A DNA stretch of 17,676 bases from Candidatus Methanoplasma sp. (GTDB lineage: Archaea > Thermoplasmatota > Thermoplasmata > Methanomassiliicoccales > Methanomethylophilaceae): assembly GCA_031283015.1 (NCBI GenBank), contig JAITCQ010000057.1, forward strand, positions 1-17,676, written 5' to 3'. Made by a program: the position numbers and the translations under genes. Of the stretch, positions 7,601-15,087 are shown in pieces (position 1 is the stretch's first letter; every line of letters begins with the position of its first letter). The notes below the pieces were generated by a model. The model worked only from the letters and a program-made list of their open reading frames with translations. It was not told the origin of the DNA and did no database searches.

Positions 7601-10600
7601 CGATCCCGATGAGGCGACTTTGTATTACACCATAGGGTCCCTTGCAGAGGCCCAATATTCCGCACCCTTTGGGATGGCAAGGAACGAACTCCTGAACTTG
7701 AGAGCGTCATCCTCGTATGACGGGGGCGGTTTCCTCAGGTGGGAGGACACCACGGCAGGCAGCCCCGGCAGCACGATAAGCAACTCCCCCGCAGCGTCCA
7801 ACATATCCATGCCTTCTTCCGGCACAACAGCCTCATACACAGCGGTCTACATGTCGGCCGCAGATGCGGTTAAGATATCCATCGATAGTAGGGGGGGCAC
7901 GGGGGCGACCTTCGAGTATTCCGTCAACGACGGCGCGGCAATATCATATTCTGCCCCATTTACTCTTTCCAAGACCGACGATAAGGTCGCGGTAATGGCA
8001 TCAGTGCCTAACGGGTTCGAGTTCATAAGGTGGCAGGATTCGGAAGGCAATATATTGTCCACATCTGCATCATCCGACCCGATAGACCTGTCAGATTACG
8101 GTCACAACGTAACCTTCACTGCAGTGTTCTCTCTGGCTGGCGACAGGATCATGGTCACCCTGAACTCCGACCCGACGGGGGCAGAACTCTACTACAAAAT
8201 AGGGTCCCTCGCAGAGGCCGTGTATACAGAACCAGTCCCGGCGGAAAGATCGGAAATCATCGAGATTGGGGCGTCTTCTTCATACGGCGACCGTAACTTT
8301 GTAAGATGGGAAGACTCCACCGGCAGCCCCAATGTCATAATAGGTACAAATCCGATCCGATCTAATATATCTCTGCCTTCAACAGGAACGACAGCTTCAT
8401 ACACGGCAGTCTACGCCCTGCCCGGCGACATGATCACAATAAATCTTAGTCAGATACTCGGGGCCAGGGCTACGCTCATGTACACCGTGAACGGCGCCGA
8501 CTTCCAGTACTCGGACCCATTCGCCGTGCTCAGGACCGACGTGGTCTCAACATATGCTTCCAACATAGGCATATATGAGTTCATCAGATGGCAGGACGAT
8601 ATCGGCGGAGTGATATCCACTGACATACAGACCGGCGATATTGATCTCTCCCCGTACGACGGCTCGGAGGTCACTTTCACAGCGATATTCTCCGCCCCCG
8701 GCGGCAAAGTGGAGGTCACTTTGCTGTCTGCCCCTGTCGGAGCAGACCTATATTATACCATAGGATCTTTGAACGAAGCCAAATACACCGCACACTTCCC
8801 CATGAAAAGGGACGAATCCCTAAGCATCCGCGCATCCTCCACGAATGACCCGGATGTCTTTGTGAGATGGGAAACCCAGGGCAAACCAATGAGCATTTCG
8901 GCCGTAGTCTCTGGTATATCTATGCCCCAGACCGGCACAGAGGTATCATATACAGCGGTCTACGCCTCATCCTCAGACCTGGTCAACATAACCCTTTACC
9001 AGACGGGAGAGGCGAACGCTGACCTGGGATTCTCTCTGAACGGTGCGGCGTTCATTTACTCGACACCGTTCAACGTTCTGGGGAGCGATGCGGTATCGAT
9101 CACCGCATCTGTGCCTCCGGGGTTCGGGTTCTTGAGATGGCACGACCATGATGGTGGAACAATATCAATATCCGCATCCACCGCGGTGGACCTGTCCGAA
9201 TACGGCTCGTCTGTGTCATTCACAGCGATGTTCGCCGCGGCCGGCGATGTAATAACGGTGACCCTGGCCTCCGATCCCACGGGAGCGGAACTTTACTATG
9301 CAGTAGGGTCGCTGAATGAGGTATTGTTCTCTTCGCAGTTCCAGGTGGGTAGGTACGAATCCCTGATCATCCGCGCCGCTGACTCATACTCTGACAACAG
9401 TTTCGCAAGATGGGAAAGCCAGGGCATACCGATCGGCAGTTCTGCCGAGATGTCAGTATCTATGCCTTTGACAGGAACGACAGTCTCGTATACGGCGATA
9501 TACGCCTTGTCCTCTGACTTAATCAATATAACCCTCGCTCAGACAGGAGGAGCTAACGCCGACCTGGAATACATCCTGGATGGTGGGGCGTTCCCGTACA
9601 CTCACTCCTTTGTTGCTATCTCGGGAGATGCAGTGTCGATGACGGCATCGGCTCCGTCTGGATTCGGTTTCTTGAGATGGCAGGACCACGACGGGAATAT
9701 AATATCGGAGTTGGCATCAACAGGGGAAATAGACCCGTCCAGATACGGCTCGTCGGTAACGTTCACGGCGGTGTTCGCCGCAGCCGGCAGCATCGTGGTC
9801 GTAGCCTTGGAGTCCGATCCCTCTGGAGCGGACCTCTTCTACACAATAGGTCCGCTCAGAGAGACCCCGTACACCGCGCCGTTCCTCATGAGCAAGAGCG
9901 AGTCCCTGATGATCAAGACGACCGTTTCTCATGCGGGCAGCGACTTCGTAAGATGGCGGGACCCCGACTATTGGATAGCGTCGAATGCGGCAACGTCAGG
10001 TCCCATTGACATGTCGGGATACAGCCAAGAGGTCACCTTCACGGCGATGTTCGCCGCACTCAGCGACATCGTGGCGGTCACCCTGATCTCGGACCCATCC
10101 GGTTCCATCATCACATATACCGTAACCCCGGCCCTGGCCGATATCATCCCGAAAGAGACGCTGTACACCGAACAGTTCCTGATGCTGAGGTGGGAGATGC
10201 TTTCCGTCCGTGCGGGGGATATCCCGGGCAAGATCTTCGAAAGGTGGGAGGATTCTGCCGAAACGGTAGTCGGAACGGATCCGTTCACGACGGGTCTTCA
10301 GATGCCCGAGACCGAAGAAGCGGAAACGTTCACGGCATACTTCATTGATGGACAGACATCGAACAAATACTACGTCATCACGGCGTCGTCCGACGCAGGC
10401 TCGACGATCTCCCCCTCCGGGAAGATCACCGTGGCCGAGGGAGCGAGCCGGACGTTCAGCTTCAGCGCGAAGGATGGATATCTGATCACGGAGGTGATCG
10501 TCGACGGGAGGACCCTGTCCCAACAGGAGACGGATGCGGGATCGTACACATTCCGCGGCGTGTACAGGAACGGCGCGATAGAGGTCAGGAGCATCATTCC

Positions 10601-11192
10601 ATCCATCGTGCTCACTGTGTCGGTCGTCGAAGGGAAGGGTCACGCCGAATACAGCGTGAACGGAGGAAGTTTCGCAGCGTATTCGACCCAGGTCCCCCTG
10701 AAAGAAGGCTGGTCCGTCACCGTGAGGGCGTATGCGGACGACGGATATGCGTTCAGAGAATGGAGGACGTCGTCCTCAACGTACACGTCGTCCGAAATAT
10801 CGTTCGACAGCGTCGGCAGCTCCATCAGTCTGAGCCTGTATTTCTCCCTCTCCTCCGGGAGCGGCGGCGGGGACGGCAACGGCGGCATGGACACGACGAC
10901 TCTGGCGGTCTTGATCGTGGTCGCCGCGGCGGCTGCGTTCTTCTTCTTGTGGGCGTTCTTCTTCCGCAGGAAGTACGACGTGACCATCGTGTCGTCAGTG
11001 CCGATAACGGGGAAGGATAAGGCCCGCAGAAAGAGGGCGTACGTCTTCTCGGTGGACGGCGGAACTTCCGGGACGATCTCTTACAGGGTTGGAGAGGAAG
11101 GGAAGTGGAAGGTCATTACCCCCGGCCCCGACGGAAGATACGTCATACCCGGGAAAGAGGTCGTCGACGATATGATGATCGAACACCGCTGA
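4602..11192 (+). CDS. Giant modular cell-surface repeat protein (adhesin-like)
   Basis: A 2196-residue surface protein. Residues 1-12 are basic, and about 13-33 form a hydrophobic signal or anchor, followed by a Ser/Asp-rich stretch. Residues about 166-503 are a glycine-rich parallel beta-helix of about 12 coils with the core G-T-I-T-I-N-G-G and AGIGGG turns. From about 622 to 2085 run about 16 modules of roughly 90 residues, most with a F-x-R-W-x-D signature, resembling the InlB-B/Flg_new bacterial repeats; two types alternate. A Ser/Gly-rich linker (about 2085-2095) leads to a membrane helix at about 2098-2121, then RRK and a 75-residue basic tail. I found one cysteine only. The start is TTG with a good ribosome site; an ATG at 4638 is the alternative. 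The likely role is adhesion or cell-cell contact, inferred from architecture; the partner is unknown. Confidence 0.85.
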   Translation: MKRTIGPGSRTYMAILSVAVLLAVTLLLFIPSSSDTDAADDIPYIDENGITKYKDNSEVTVIETLADIPANRTLTTGWYLISPSKYIYLSNTLIISGDVHIILGESSILSASAEFVYNPSGPGIRVTGTDSLTLYEQPQITRVGRVVATGGDNSAGIGGGKGADGGTITINGGNITATGGNRGSTSNYERGGAAIGGGNGGASGTITINGGTIVANGGNRGAGLGISENFGSSGSITINKGKITAISDHWAPGIATGGTLTINGGTIEAKGTENEPGINAGEIIINDGDITAYASYFGAGIGGRYNQSGGIITINGGKIDANGAQGAGIGGGRGGDSGIITITGGEIIAFVHSMGGAGIGGGYGGKSETITITGGKISANGSDSTNYGGAGIGGGSGGTGGTITITDSEVYAIGGAGAAGIGGGGPASGRPGGSGGIITITNSDIKVSAANQAAAIGGGYNANGGTVTITGSTVNVLSNSSIGGGSATAGGTVLIYGKDMRVISKASFGRPVVVGDNTFVFLPQEDLLQQSNQPAGNKIQFTAVPNSAGAVKATLPASLGIAEPLDILSGLDRAGKAMAIITSLATEEMSFELAGYYNSPITKTGAQMSAPGASVDFRNGYTLYLTIVGGDYGEVEYSVQDGASGKLTGTGGYIDTENGKVITLTQKKLTNGAFVSWAGKINSTMESIDVLSNGNIDVNETVTFAPEADTWNLKLNTGTGSATVVYDGKTFIYDSGADGMNIPIGKGVSVSATAPVGAVFANWYGDGTCINTPSFNIPDTNIDDKEYTARFVTAADAVTINLSSDPAAIDVKYYFKSATGPGTLPASYGTVSGNTLVVGKNDIVYINTDPAATYDSSLYTFIRWMEGGEYLSGAAEHLMSDLATGGSVRNLTAKFANDLLDITLTSSPLVANPVFSFKIGAGSFVNVTNGIITVSKSDQIVIRTSEPSGYEFLRWRDPAGRVISTTATTEAVSLSLYASAVTFTAMFTTTGERVTVTLLSDPDEATLYYTIGSLAEAQYSAPFGMARNELLNLRASSSYDGGGFLRWEDTTAGSPGSTISNSPAASNISMPSSGTTASYTAVYMSAADAVKISIDSRGGTGATFEYSVNDGAAISYSAPFTLSKTDDKVAVMASVPNGFEFIRWQDSEGNILSTSASSDPIDLSDYGHNVTFTAVFSLAGDRIMVTLNSDPTGAELYYKIGSLAEAVYTEPVPAERSEIIEIGASSSYGDRNFVRWEDSTGSPNVIIGTNPIRSNISLPSTGTTASYTAVYALPGDMITINLSQILGARATLMYTVNGADFQYSDPFAVLRTDVVSTYASNIGIYEFIRWQDDIGGVISTDIQTGDIDLSPYDGSEVTFTAIFSAPGGKVEVTLLSAPVGADLYYTIGSLNEAKYTAHFPMKRDESLSIRASSTNDPDVFVRWETQGKPMSISAVVSGISMPQTGTEVSYTAVYASSSDLVNITLYQTGEANADLGFSLNGAAFIYSTPFNVLGSDAVSITASVPPGFGFLRWHDHDGGTISISASTAVDLSEYGSSVSFTAMFAAAGDVITVTLASDPTGAELYYAVGSLNEVLFSSQFQVGRYESLIIRAADSYSDNSFARWESQGIPIGSSAEMSVSMPLTGTTVSYTAIYALSSDLINITLAQTGGANADLEYILDGGAFPYTHSFVAISGDAVSMTASAPSGFGFLRWQDHDGNIISELASTGEIDPSRYGSSVTFTAVFAAAGSIVVVALESDPSGADLFYTIGPLRETPYTAPFLMSKSESLMIKTTVSHAGSDFVRWRDPDYWIASNAATSGPIDMSGYSQEVTFTAMFAALSDIVAVTLISDPSGSIITYTVTPALADIIPKETLYTEQFLMLRWEMLSVRAGDIPGKIFERWEDSAETVVGTDPFTTGLQMPETEEAETFTAYFIDGQTSNKYYVITASSDAGSTISPSGKITVAEGASRTFSFSAKDGYLITEVIVDGRTLSQQETDAGSYTFRGVYRNGAIEVRSIIPSIVLTVSVVEGKGHAEYSVNGGSFAAYSTQVPLKEGWSVTVRAYADDGYAFREWRTSSSTYTSSEISFDSVGSSISLSLYFSLSSGSGGGDGNGGMDTTTLAVLIVVAAAAAFFFLWAFFFRRKYDVTIVSSVPITGKDKARRKRAYVFSVDGGTSGTISYRVGEEGKWKVITPGPDGRYVIPGKEVVDDMMIEHR
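5097..6112 (+). repeat. Glycine-rich beta-helix coding repeat (about 12 coils)
   Basis: In-frame degenerate repeats of about 70-120 bases encode coils of about 24-40 residues. Each begins with TITING or TITITG, followed by G-x-I-x-A and, in most, an AGIGGG turn. The variation in coil length lies mainly in the glycine-rich turns, as expected for a right-handed beta-helix with loops of variable size. The last coil (TVLIYGKDMRV) is degenerate and caps the array. Confidence 0.75.
6465..10350 (+). repeat. Tandem array of about 14 modules of roughly 270-300 bp
   Basis: The codons of the F-x-R-W motif recur near 6619, 6877, 7182, 7454, 7728, 8020, 8297, 8579, 8858, 9129, 9402, 9669, 9945 and 10239, spacings of about 258-305 bp. 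From 7572 two types alternate. Type A has LYYTIGSL and ends SYTAVYA (about 7572-7858, 8139-8423, 8700-8970, 9243-9509). Type B has EYSLNGG-like and FLRWQDHDG motifs and ends VTFTAMFAAAGD (the intervals between). The first three modules are more divergent. Two further modules without this strict pattern follow at about 10350-10850. Confidence 0.75.
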
Positions 11193-11206
11193 CCAAAACA
11201 TCAACC

Positions 11207-11232
11207 CGGGTCTGCGGCCTCCCGCAGACCCG
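11207..11232 (+). terminator. GC-rich hairpin after the surface-protein gene
   Basis: CGGGTCTGCGG (11207-11217) pairs perfectly with CCGCAGACCCG (11222-11232) over 11 bp with a four-base loop, 15 bases after the stop codon. No T-run follows directly, so it may protect or process the 3' end rather than be a simple terminator; archaeal termination usually relies on T-runs. Confidence 0.45.
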
Positions 11233-11242
11233 TCAAACCCCG

Positions 11243-11258
11243 GGCCCGGCGCCGGGCC
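11243..11258. repeat. 16-base GC palindrome
   Basis: GGCCCGGCGCCGGGCC is its own reverse complement. It lies ten bases after the first hairpin and directly upstream of the promoter of the TPR gene. It may add to transcript-end structure or bind a dimeric protein. Confidence 0.4.
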
Positions 11259-11259
11259 T

Positions 11260-11269
11260 AATCTTTATC
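11260..11269 (+). promoter_or_regulatory. TATA-like box of the TPR gene
   Basis: AATCTTTATC, centred near 11265, lies about 29 bases upstream of the ATG at 11294. A GGAG at 11278-11281 is 12 bases from that ATG, rather far, so whether the mRNA has a leader is unclear. Confidence 0.4.
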
Positions 11270-11293
11270 TCTGAAAAGGAGATATGAACGCAG

Positions 11294-12130
11294 ATGGACA
11301 AAGAGAAGGCGTTGAAAGAGATACAGTCCAACATAAAGGCAGGGAACGCCGATTTGGCATCCCAGCAGATATTGATGATGGCAGACCATTTTTCCGACGA
11401 TCCGTTCACGCTGCTCACCTGCGTATCTCTGCTGAAGGTCATCGAGGACGGAGACTCCGCCCACACCCTCGCCGCGGCGATATCCGGCAAGGTCCGGGAC
11501 GGGGACAGGGTCGAAGTTGCCAAAGGTCTTCGGGGGGTCGGATTTCCTGTTGAGGCGGAGAAGGTCCTCTCACCCGCCGACGGCGGCGAGGCCGTCAGGG
11601 AAAGGATGCGCACACTCTTTGATCTGGCAAGATATGCGGAAGTCTCAGCGGCATACGGACAGTTGGCCGAGCCTACTCTGGAAGACACGGCAGTGATGAT
11701 CGCCTCCGTATCCCATTGCAAAGAGCATGGTCGCGCCGTAAAGCTGGCGGAGGAACTGCTTGCGGAAGCCCCGGATGTCTTGAGCGTGCAGAGGTGCTAC
11801 TGCTCGGCATTATACGCCGCGGGCCGACCCAAGGAAGCGGAAAGGTTCGTGAAGGACAACCTGAAAAAGAACAAGTCATCGCCGGACGCCGATACCCTTG
11901 CCTCATTCTGCTTATGGATAGAGGGGAAGACCGCAAGCGCCGGCGCTTACGCATCCAAGGCTGTCAAGGCGGACCCGGACAACACGGCGGCGATGGAGAT
12001 ACTCGCTTACTGCCTGATCGAAAAAAAGAAGTTCAAGGAAGCTAAGATCATCGCCGGCGCGATCAACGAGAAGGAACCCGGCAACCCCGCTGCATTCAAG
12101 ATATTGGAGATGTGCAGGGTGTTCGGCTGA
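11294..12130 (+). CDS. TPR-like helical repeat protein
   Basis: A 278-residue soluble, all-helical protein. The C-terminal half (about 145-278) has recognisable tetratricopeptide-like units: HGRAVKLAEELLAEAPDVL, then ALYAAGRPKEAERFV, KTASAGAYASKAVKADPDNT and KKKFKEAKIIAGAINEKEPG, each with the small-residue and A-x-x-P spacing of TPR helices. The N-terminal half is similar in composition but more divergent. It probably acts as a protein-binding scaffold; no catalytic motif is seen. The ATG at 11284 is in another frame with no family features and was not used. The stop codon directly abuts the stop of convergent trkH (no bases between), so the pair must share overlapping 3' ends. Partner unknown. 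Confidence 0.8.
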   Translation: MDKEKALKEIQSNIKAGNADLASQQILMMADHFSDDPFTLLTCVSLLKVIEDGDSAHTLAAAISGKVRDGDRVEVAKGLRGVGFPVEAEKVLSPADGGEAVRERMRTLFDLARYAEVSAAYGQLAEPTLEDTAVMIASVSHCKEHGRAVKLAEELLAEAPDVLSVQRCYCSALYAAGRPKEAERFVKDNLKKNKSSPDADTLASFCLWIEGKTASAGAYASKAVKADPDNTAAMEILAYCLIEKKKFKEAKIIAGAINEKEPGNPAAFKILEMCRVFG

Positions 12131-13657
12131 TCAGTTCCTCCCTTTCCCCGCGGTCTGCAGGGTCCCCCGCAGATCGGATATCAGATCGACCCAGAACGTT
12201 CTTGTGAACAGCAGCAGCGCCAGCACCACTTCCAGGCGCCCGACCCACATCATGAAAGAGAGGAACATCCTCGTCACGTCGCTCAGATCGCGGACATCGA
12301 CGCCGCCGGTGTTGATGCCCGTGTTGCTGATCGCCGAGATCGACAACCCGGCGGATTCAGAGACGGTCATCCACGGTTCGGATACCAGCAGGAATATCAT
12401 CGACACGATGAGAGCGACGATGAACATCATGATGACCACAGTTGCGGACACGACCGCGTCCATATCCACGGAGTGGCCGTCCACCCTCACGTCCCTGACC
12501 GAACGGGGATGGAACATCTTGTATATGCCGTTGGAGACGTACGATCTGAGGATCAGGAGCCGATATATCTTTATCCCTCCCGAGGTGGAGCCGGACATGG
12601 ACCCGAAAAGCATCACCATCCACATTATCACATAAGCGGCAAAAGGCCACATAGACTGATCGGCTATCACGTATCCGGTGGTCGTCCCCATCGACACGAC
12701 GGTGAACAGAGTATCCCATATCGTGTTCCCGATGTCGATATCGGCGATATTCCCGGCGCTTATCAAAAGTATCACGATTATCGCCGCCGTCGCCAGAAGG
12801 AACCATATGACCGTCCAGGCGAACTCCTGGCTTTTCTTATAGGCGGCGAACTCCCTTTTTTTCAGTGCGCGGTAATGCAGGTAGAAGTTCGTACCGCCCA
12901 AGAACATGAAGGCGAGCACGATCACCTGTATGACGAAGGACTGGCCGGCCACGCTGTTCCCGCCGGCCGCGAACCCTCCTGTGGATATTGTGGAGAACAT
13001 CGTCGTGACCGCATCGAAGGGCCCCATCCCGCTTATCACCAGCAGGACCACCTCCGCCGCTGACAGCAGGACGTATATCGAGATGAAGTTCCGGGCGGCG
13101 CTCTTTATCCTCATGGAGAAATTATACGTCACCGATCCGGCGAACTCATTGTTGACGAAGGCCTTCCCCCCGATGCCCATCATCGGGATAAGGAACAGGA
13201 ATATCAGGACCACCGCTATGCCGCCCGCCCATTGGATGAGCGCTCTCCAGAAAAGCAGGCTGTACGGAATGGAGGCGCCGTCCATGATCGTGACGCCGGT
13301 GGTGGTGAACCCGCTCACGCCTTCGAAAAGAGAATCCGTGAAAGAGAATCCGTAGAGACAGAAGGGTACCGCGCTCACAAAGAAGGCCAGCCACCATGCG
13401 GTGAACATCATCATCATCCCGCCGGCCGGTCTCAGCGTCTCCCCGTTGCGGAAGAAGGTGTACTGAAGCGTTCCCAGGATCAGAAGGATAGGCACGGGGT
13501 AGACGAACATCATTGGATCCTCGTCATAGAGCAGGGCGATGACCGCCGATGCGGAAAGGATCACGCCCAATATGATCTCGATCACGCCCAGGACCTTGAC
13601 CGTGCTGCTTTCCCACCTTGCCCTGTTGGTGATCCGGACGTGCAGCGCGCGGAACAT
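12131..13657 (-). CDS. trkH: Potassium uptake channel subunit, TrkH/KtrB family
   Basis: A 508-residue integral membrane protein that carries K+ (or Na+-linked K+) inward. The four pore loops of the superfamily are visible with their filter glycines: SGFTTTGVT (115-123), STISTGGFA (222-230), SMGTTTGYV (322-330) and SNTGINTGG (444-452). The conserved gating segment GSMSGSTSGGIKIYR lies at 352-366. About ten or more hydrophobic segments surround these loops. The gene lies three bases downstream of trkA in the same direction, so channel and gate are made together. Its stop abuts the TPR gene on the other strand. Confidence 0.93.
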   Translation of the reverse strand: MFRALHVRITNRARWESSTVKVLGVIEIILGVILSASAVIALLYDEDPMMFVYPVPILLILGTLQYTFFRNGETLRPAGGMMMMFTAWWLAFFVSAVPFCLYGFSFTDSLFEGVSGFTTTGVTIMDGASIPYSLLFWRALIQWAGGIAVVLIFLFLIPMMGIGGKAFVNNEFAGSVTYNFSMRIKSAARNFISIYVLLSAAEVVLLVISGMGPFDAVTTMFSTISTGGFAAGGNSVAGQSFVIQVIVLAFMFLGGTNFYLHYRALKKREFAAYKKSQEFAWTVIWFLLATAAIIVILLISAGNIADIDIGNTIWDTLFTVVSMGTTTGYVIADQSMWPFAAYVIMWMVMLFGSMSGSTSGGIKIYRLLILRSYVSNGIYKMFHPRSVRDVRVDGHSVDMDAVVSATVVIMMFIVALIVSMIFLLVSEPWMTVSESAGLSISAISNTGINTGGVDVRDLSDVTRMFLSFMMWVGRLEVVLALLLFTRTFWVDLISDLRGTLQTAGKGRN

Positions 13658-13660
13658 AGC

Positions 13661-15013
13661 TCACAGCTCCAGCGGCGTGCTCTGTCCGAACAGCTTTGAA
13701 AGCTTGACCGGGTTCACCATATGGGTGAAGAGAAGCACTTTGTCCCCCCTTTTGAAAACGGTGTTCATGCGCGGATATATCGTATCCTCCCCCCTTCTCA
13801 GGGCGGCGATCCTTATGCCGTCCGGCATGTTTATGTCGCCCGGGCGGTTCTCGAGAAGAACGGACCGTTCGTCGACGGTCACGCTGAACAGGTATTCTTT
13901 GTCTCCCTCGACCGACAGGATTGCACCCCTGTCAAGCAGCAGGTTCTTTGATATCTCGTTCTGTATCACGCGGCGGTATCCGATGATCGACTCGATCCCC
14001 GTGTATCTGAATATCTCCTCGTACTCCTGGTTGGAATATCTGGAAATGATCTTCTTGGTGCCGAACCTCAGGCCGGCTATGCATGCCAGCAGATTGCGTT
14101 CATCCTTCGACGACACCGCTATGACCGCATCCGCCCTCTGAACGTTCTCCGATCTCAGGATCGACAGATCGATAAAATCGGCGTTCACCACGGCAACGTC
14201 CGGCAGCTCTCTTGCGGCATTCCTGCTCAGCTCCTCATCGATCTCGATTATCTTCACTATCTTTTTCTTCCCGCTGCGGGCGAGCCTTCTTGCGGTCTCC
14301 ACGCCGACGACGCTCGCACCGAGGATCACGAACTCCTTGGCTTCCTTTTTGACGCCGACCGTCCTGTTGAAGGAAGAGATCGACTCCGGCGACCCTACCA
14401 CGCGGATCCTGTCTCCCGCATGTATCTCCGCGGTCTCGGTGTTAAGGATGACGTTGTCCCCACGGGTTATGGATATGATGTTGCAGTCCGGAGGCAGGTC
14501 CGCCTCCAGAACGACCTTTCCGACAAGATCGTGCCCTTCCTCTATCTTAAAGACCGCAAGGTCGACGCCCATTCCAGGTATATGGTCGAACGCGATCGCG
14601 TTCTCGAGGAGGGCCAATCTCTCTATCTTCTCGGCGGTGATGAGTTCGGGCGAGATCAGGAGGTCCACCCCTTCCGATCCTTCCTTCGACGTCTTTACGG
14701 TGAAATCTGGGTCTCTGAGGCAGGCCACCGTTCTGATGGTCGGTTTGATCTGCTTTGCCATAAGGCATATGAACAGATTATGGCTGTCGTCCGGCACCGC
14801 CGAAACAATGATGTCGGCATCGATCCTTTTGATAGCGGCCTCGATCACCTTGGGATTGCTGCCGTCCTCGTGAAGGACGGATGCGTTCAGCAGCGCTTTC
14901 GCATTCTCCGCCCGCAAGGCGTCCTTCTCCACGATCAAGACATCATGGACCTTTGAAAGCGCCTCGGCGGAGGTAAAACCGACATTACCGGCCCCTATGA
15001 CCACTACTTTCAT
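13661..15013 (-). CDS. trkA: Trk potassium uptake regulatory subunit, double RCK
   Basis: A 450-residue cytoplasmic protein that binds TrkH and gates it in response to nucleotides. It contains two RCK units: a Rossmann domain at 1-125 with GAGNVG (7-12) and the acidic residue E29 after the second strand, a TrkA-C domain at about 140-215, a second Rossmann domain at about 226-345 with GASVVG (232-237), and a second TrkA-C domain at about 360-435. The second glycine motif has serine in place of the middle glycine, so its nucleotide binding may be weaker or different (inference). This full-length layout matches classical TrkA rather than the short KtrA. An AGGGG ribosome site lies seven bases before the start. 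Confidence 0.93.
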   Translation of the reverse strand: MKVVVIGAGNVGFTSAEALSKVHDVLIVEKDALRAENAKALLNASVLHEDGSNPKVIEAAIKRIDADIIVSAVPDDSHNLFICLMAKQIKPTIRTVACLRDPDFTVKTSKEGSEGVDLLISPELITAEKIERLALLENAIAFDHIPGMGVDLAVFKIEEGHDLVGKVVLEADLPPDCNIISITRGDNVILNTETAEIHAGDRIRVVGSPESISSFNRTVGVKKEAKEFVILGASVVGVETARRLARSGKKKIVKIIEIDEELSRNAARELPDVAVVNADFIDLSILRSENVQRADAVIAVSSKDERNLLACIAGLRFGTKKIISRYSNQEYEEIFRYTGIESIIGYRRVIQNEISKNLLLDRGAILSVEGDKEYLFSVTVDERSVLLENRPGDINMPDGIRIAALRRGEDTIYPRMNTVFKRGDKVLLFTHMVNPVKLSKLFGQSTPLEL

Positions 15014-15047
15014 AGCAATTCCCCTACTGACCTTACGTCTCTGGGAG

Positions 15048-15058
15048 ATTATAGTTTT
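15048..15058 (-). promoter_or_regulatory. TATA-like box of trkA-trkH
   Basis: The minus strand reads AAACTATAATC. Initiation about 26 bases downstream would give a leader of about 12 bases that begins at the AGGGG ribosome site. It lies in the 74-base gap after nadA, so trkAH need not depend on nadA transcription. Confidence 0.4.
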
Positions 15059-15087
15059 ACCGTTCCTTTCTGCGGCGGCAGGTGTGT

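Noticed and set aside
11284..11553. ATG-started frame just ahead of the TPR gene
   Set aside because: It is only two bases from the GGAG element and yields an arginine-rich product without family features, whereas the frame from 11294 encodes TPR-like helices over 278 residues.
13232..14141. Open frames on the plus strand opposite trkH and trkA
   Set aside because: Both lie opposite genes with complete channel and RCK motifs and show no domains of their own.
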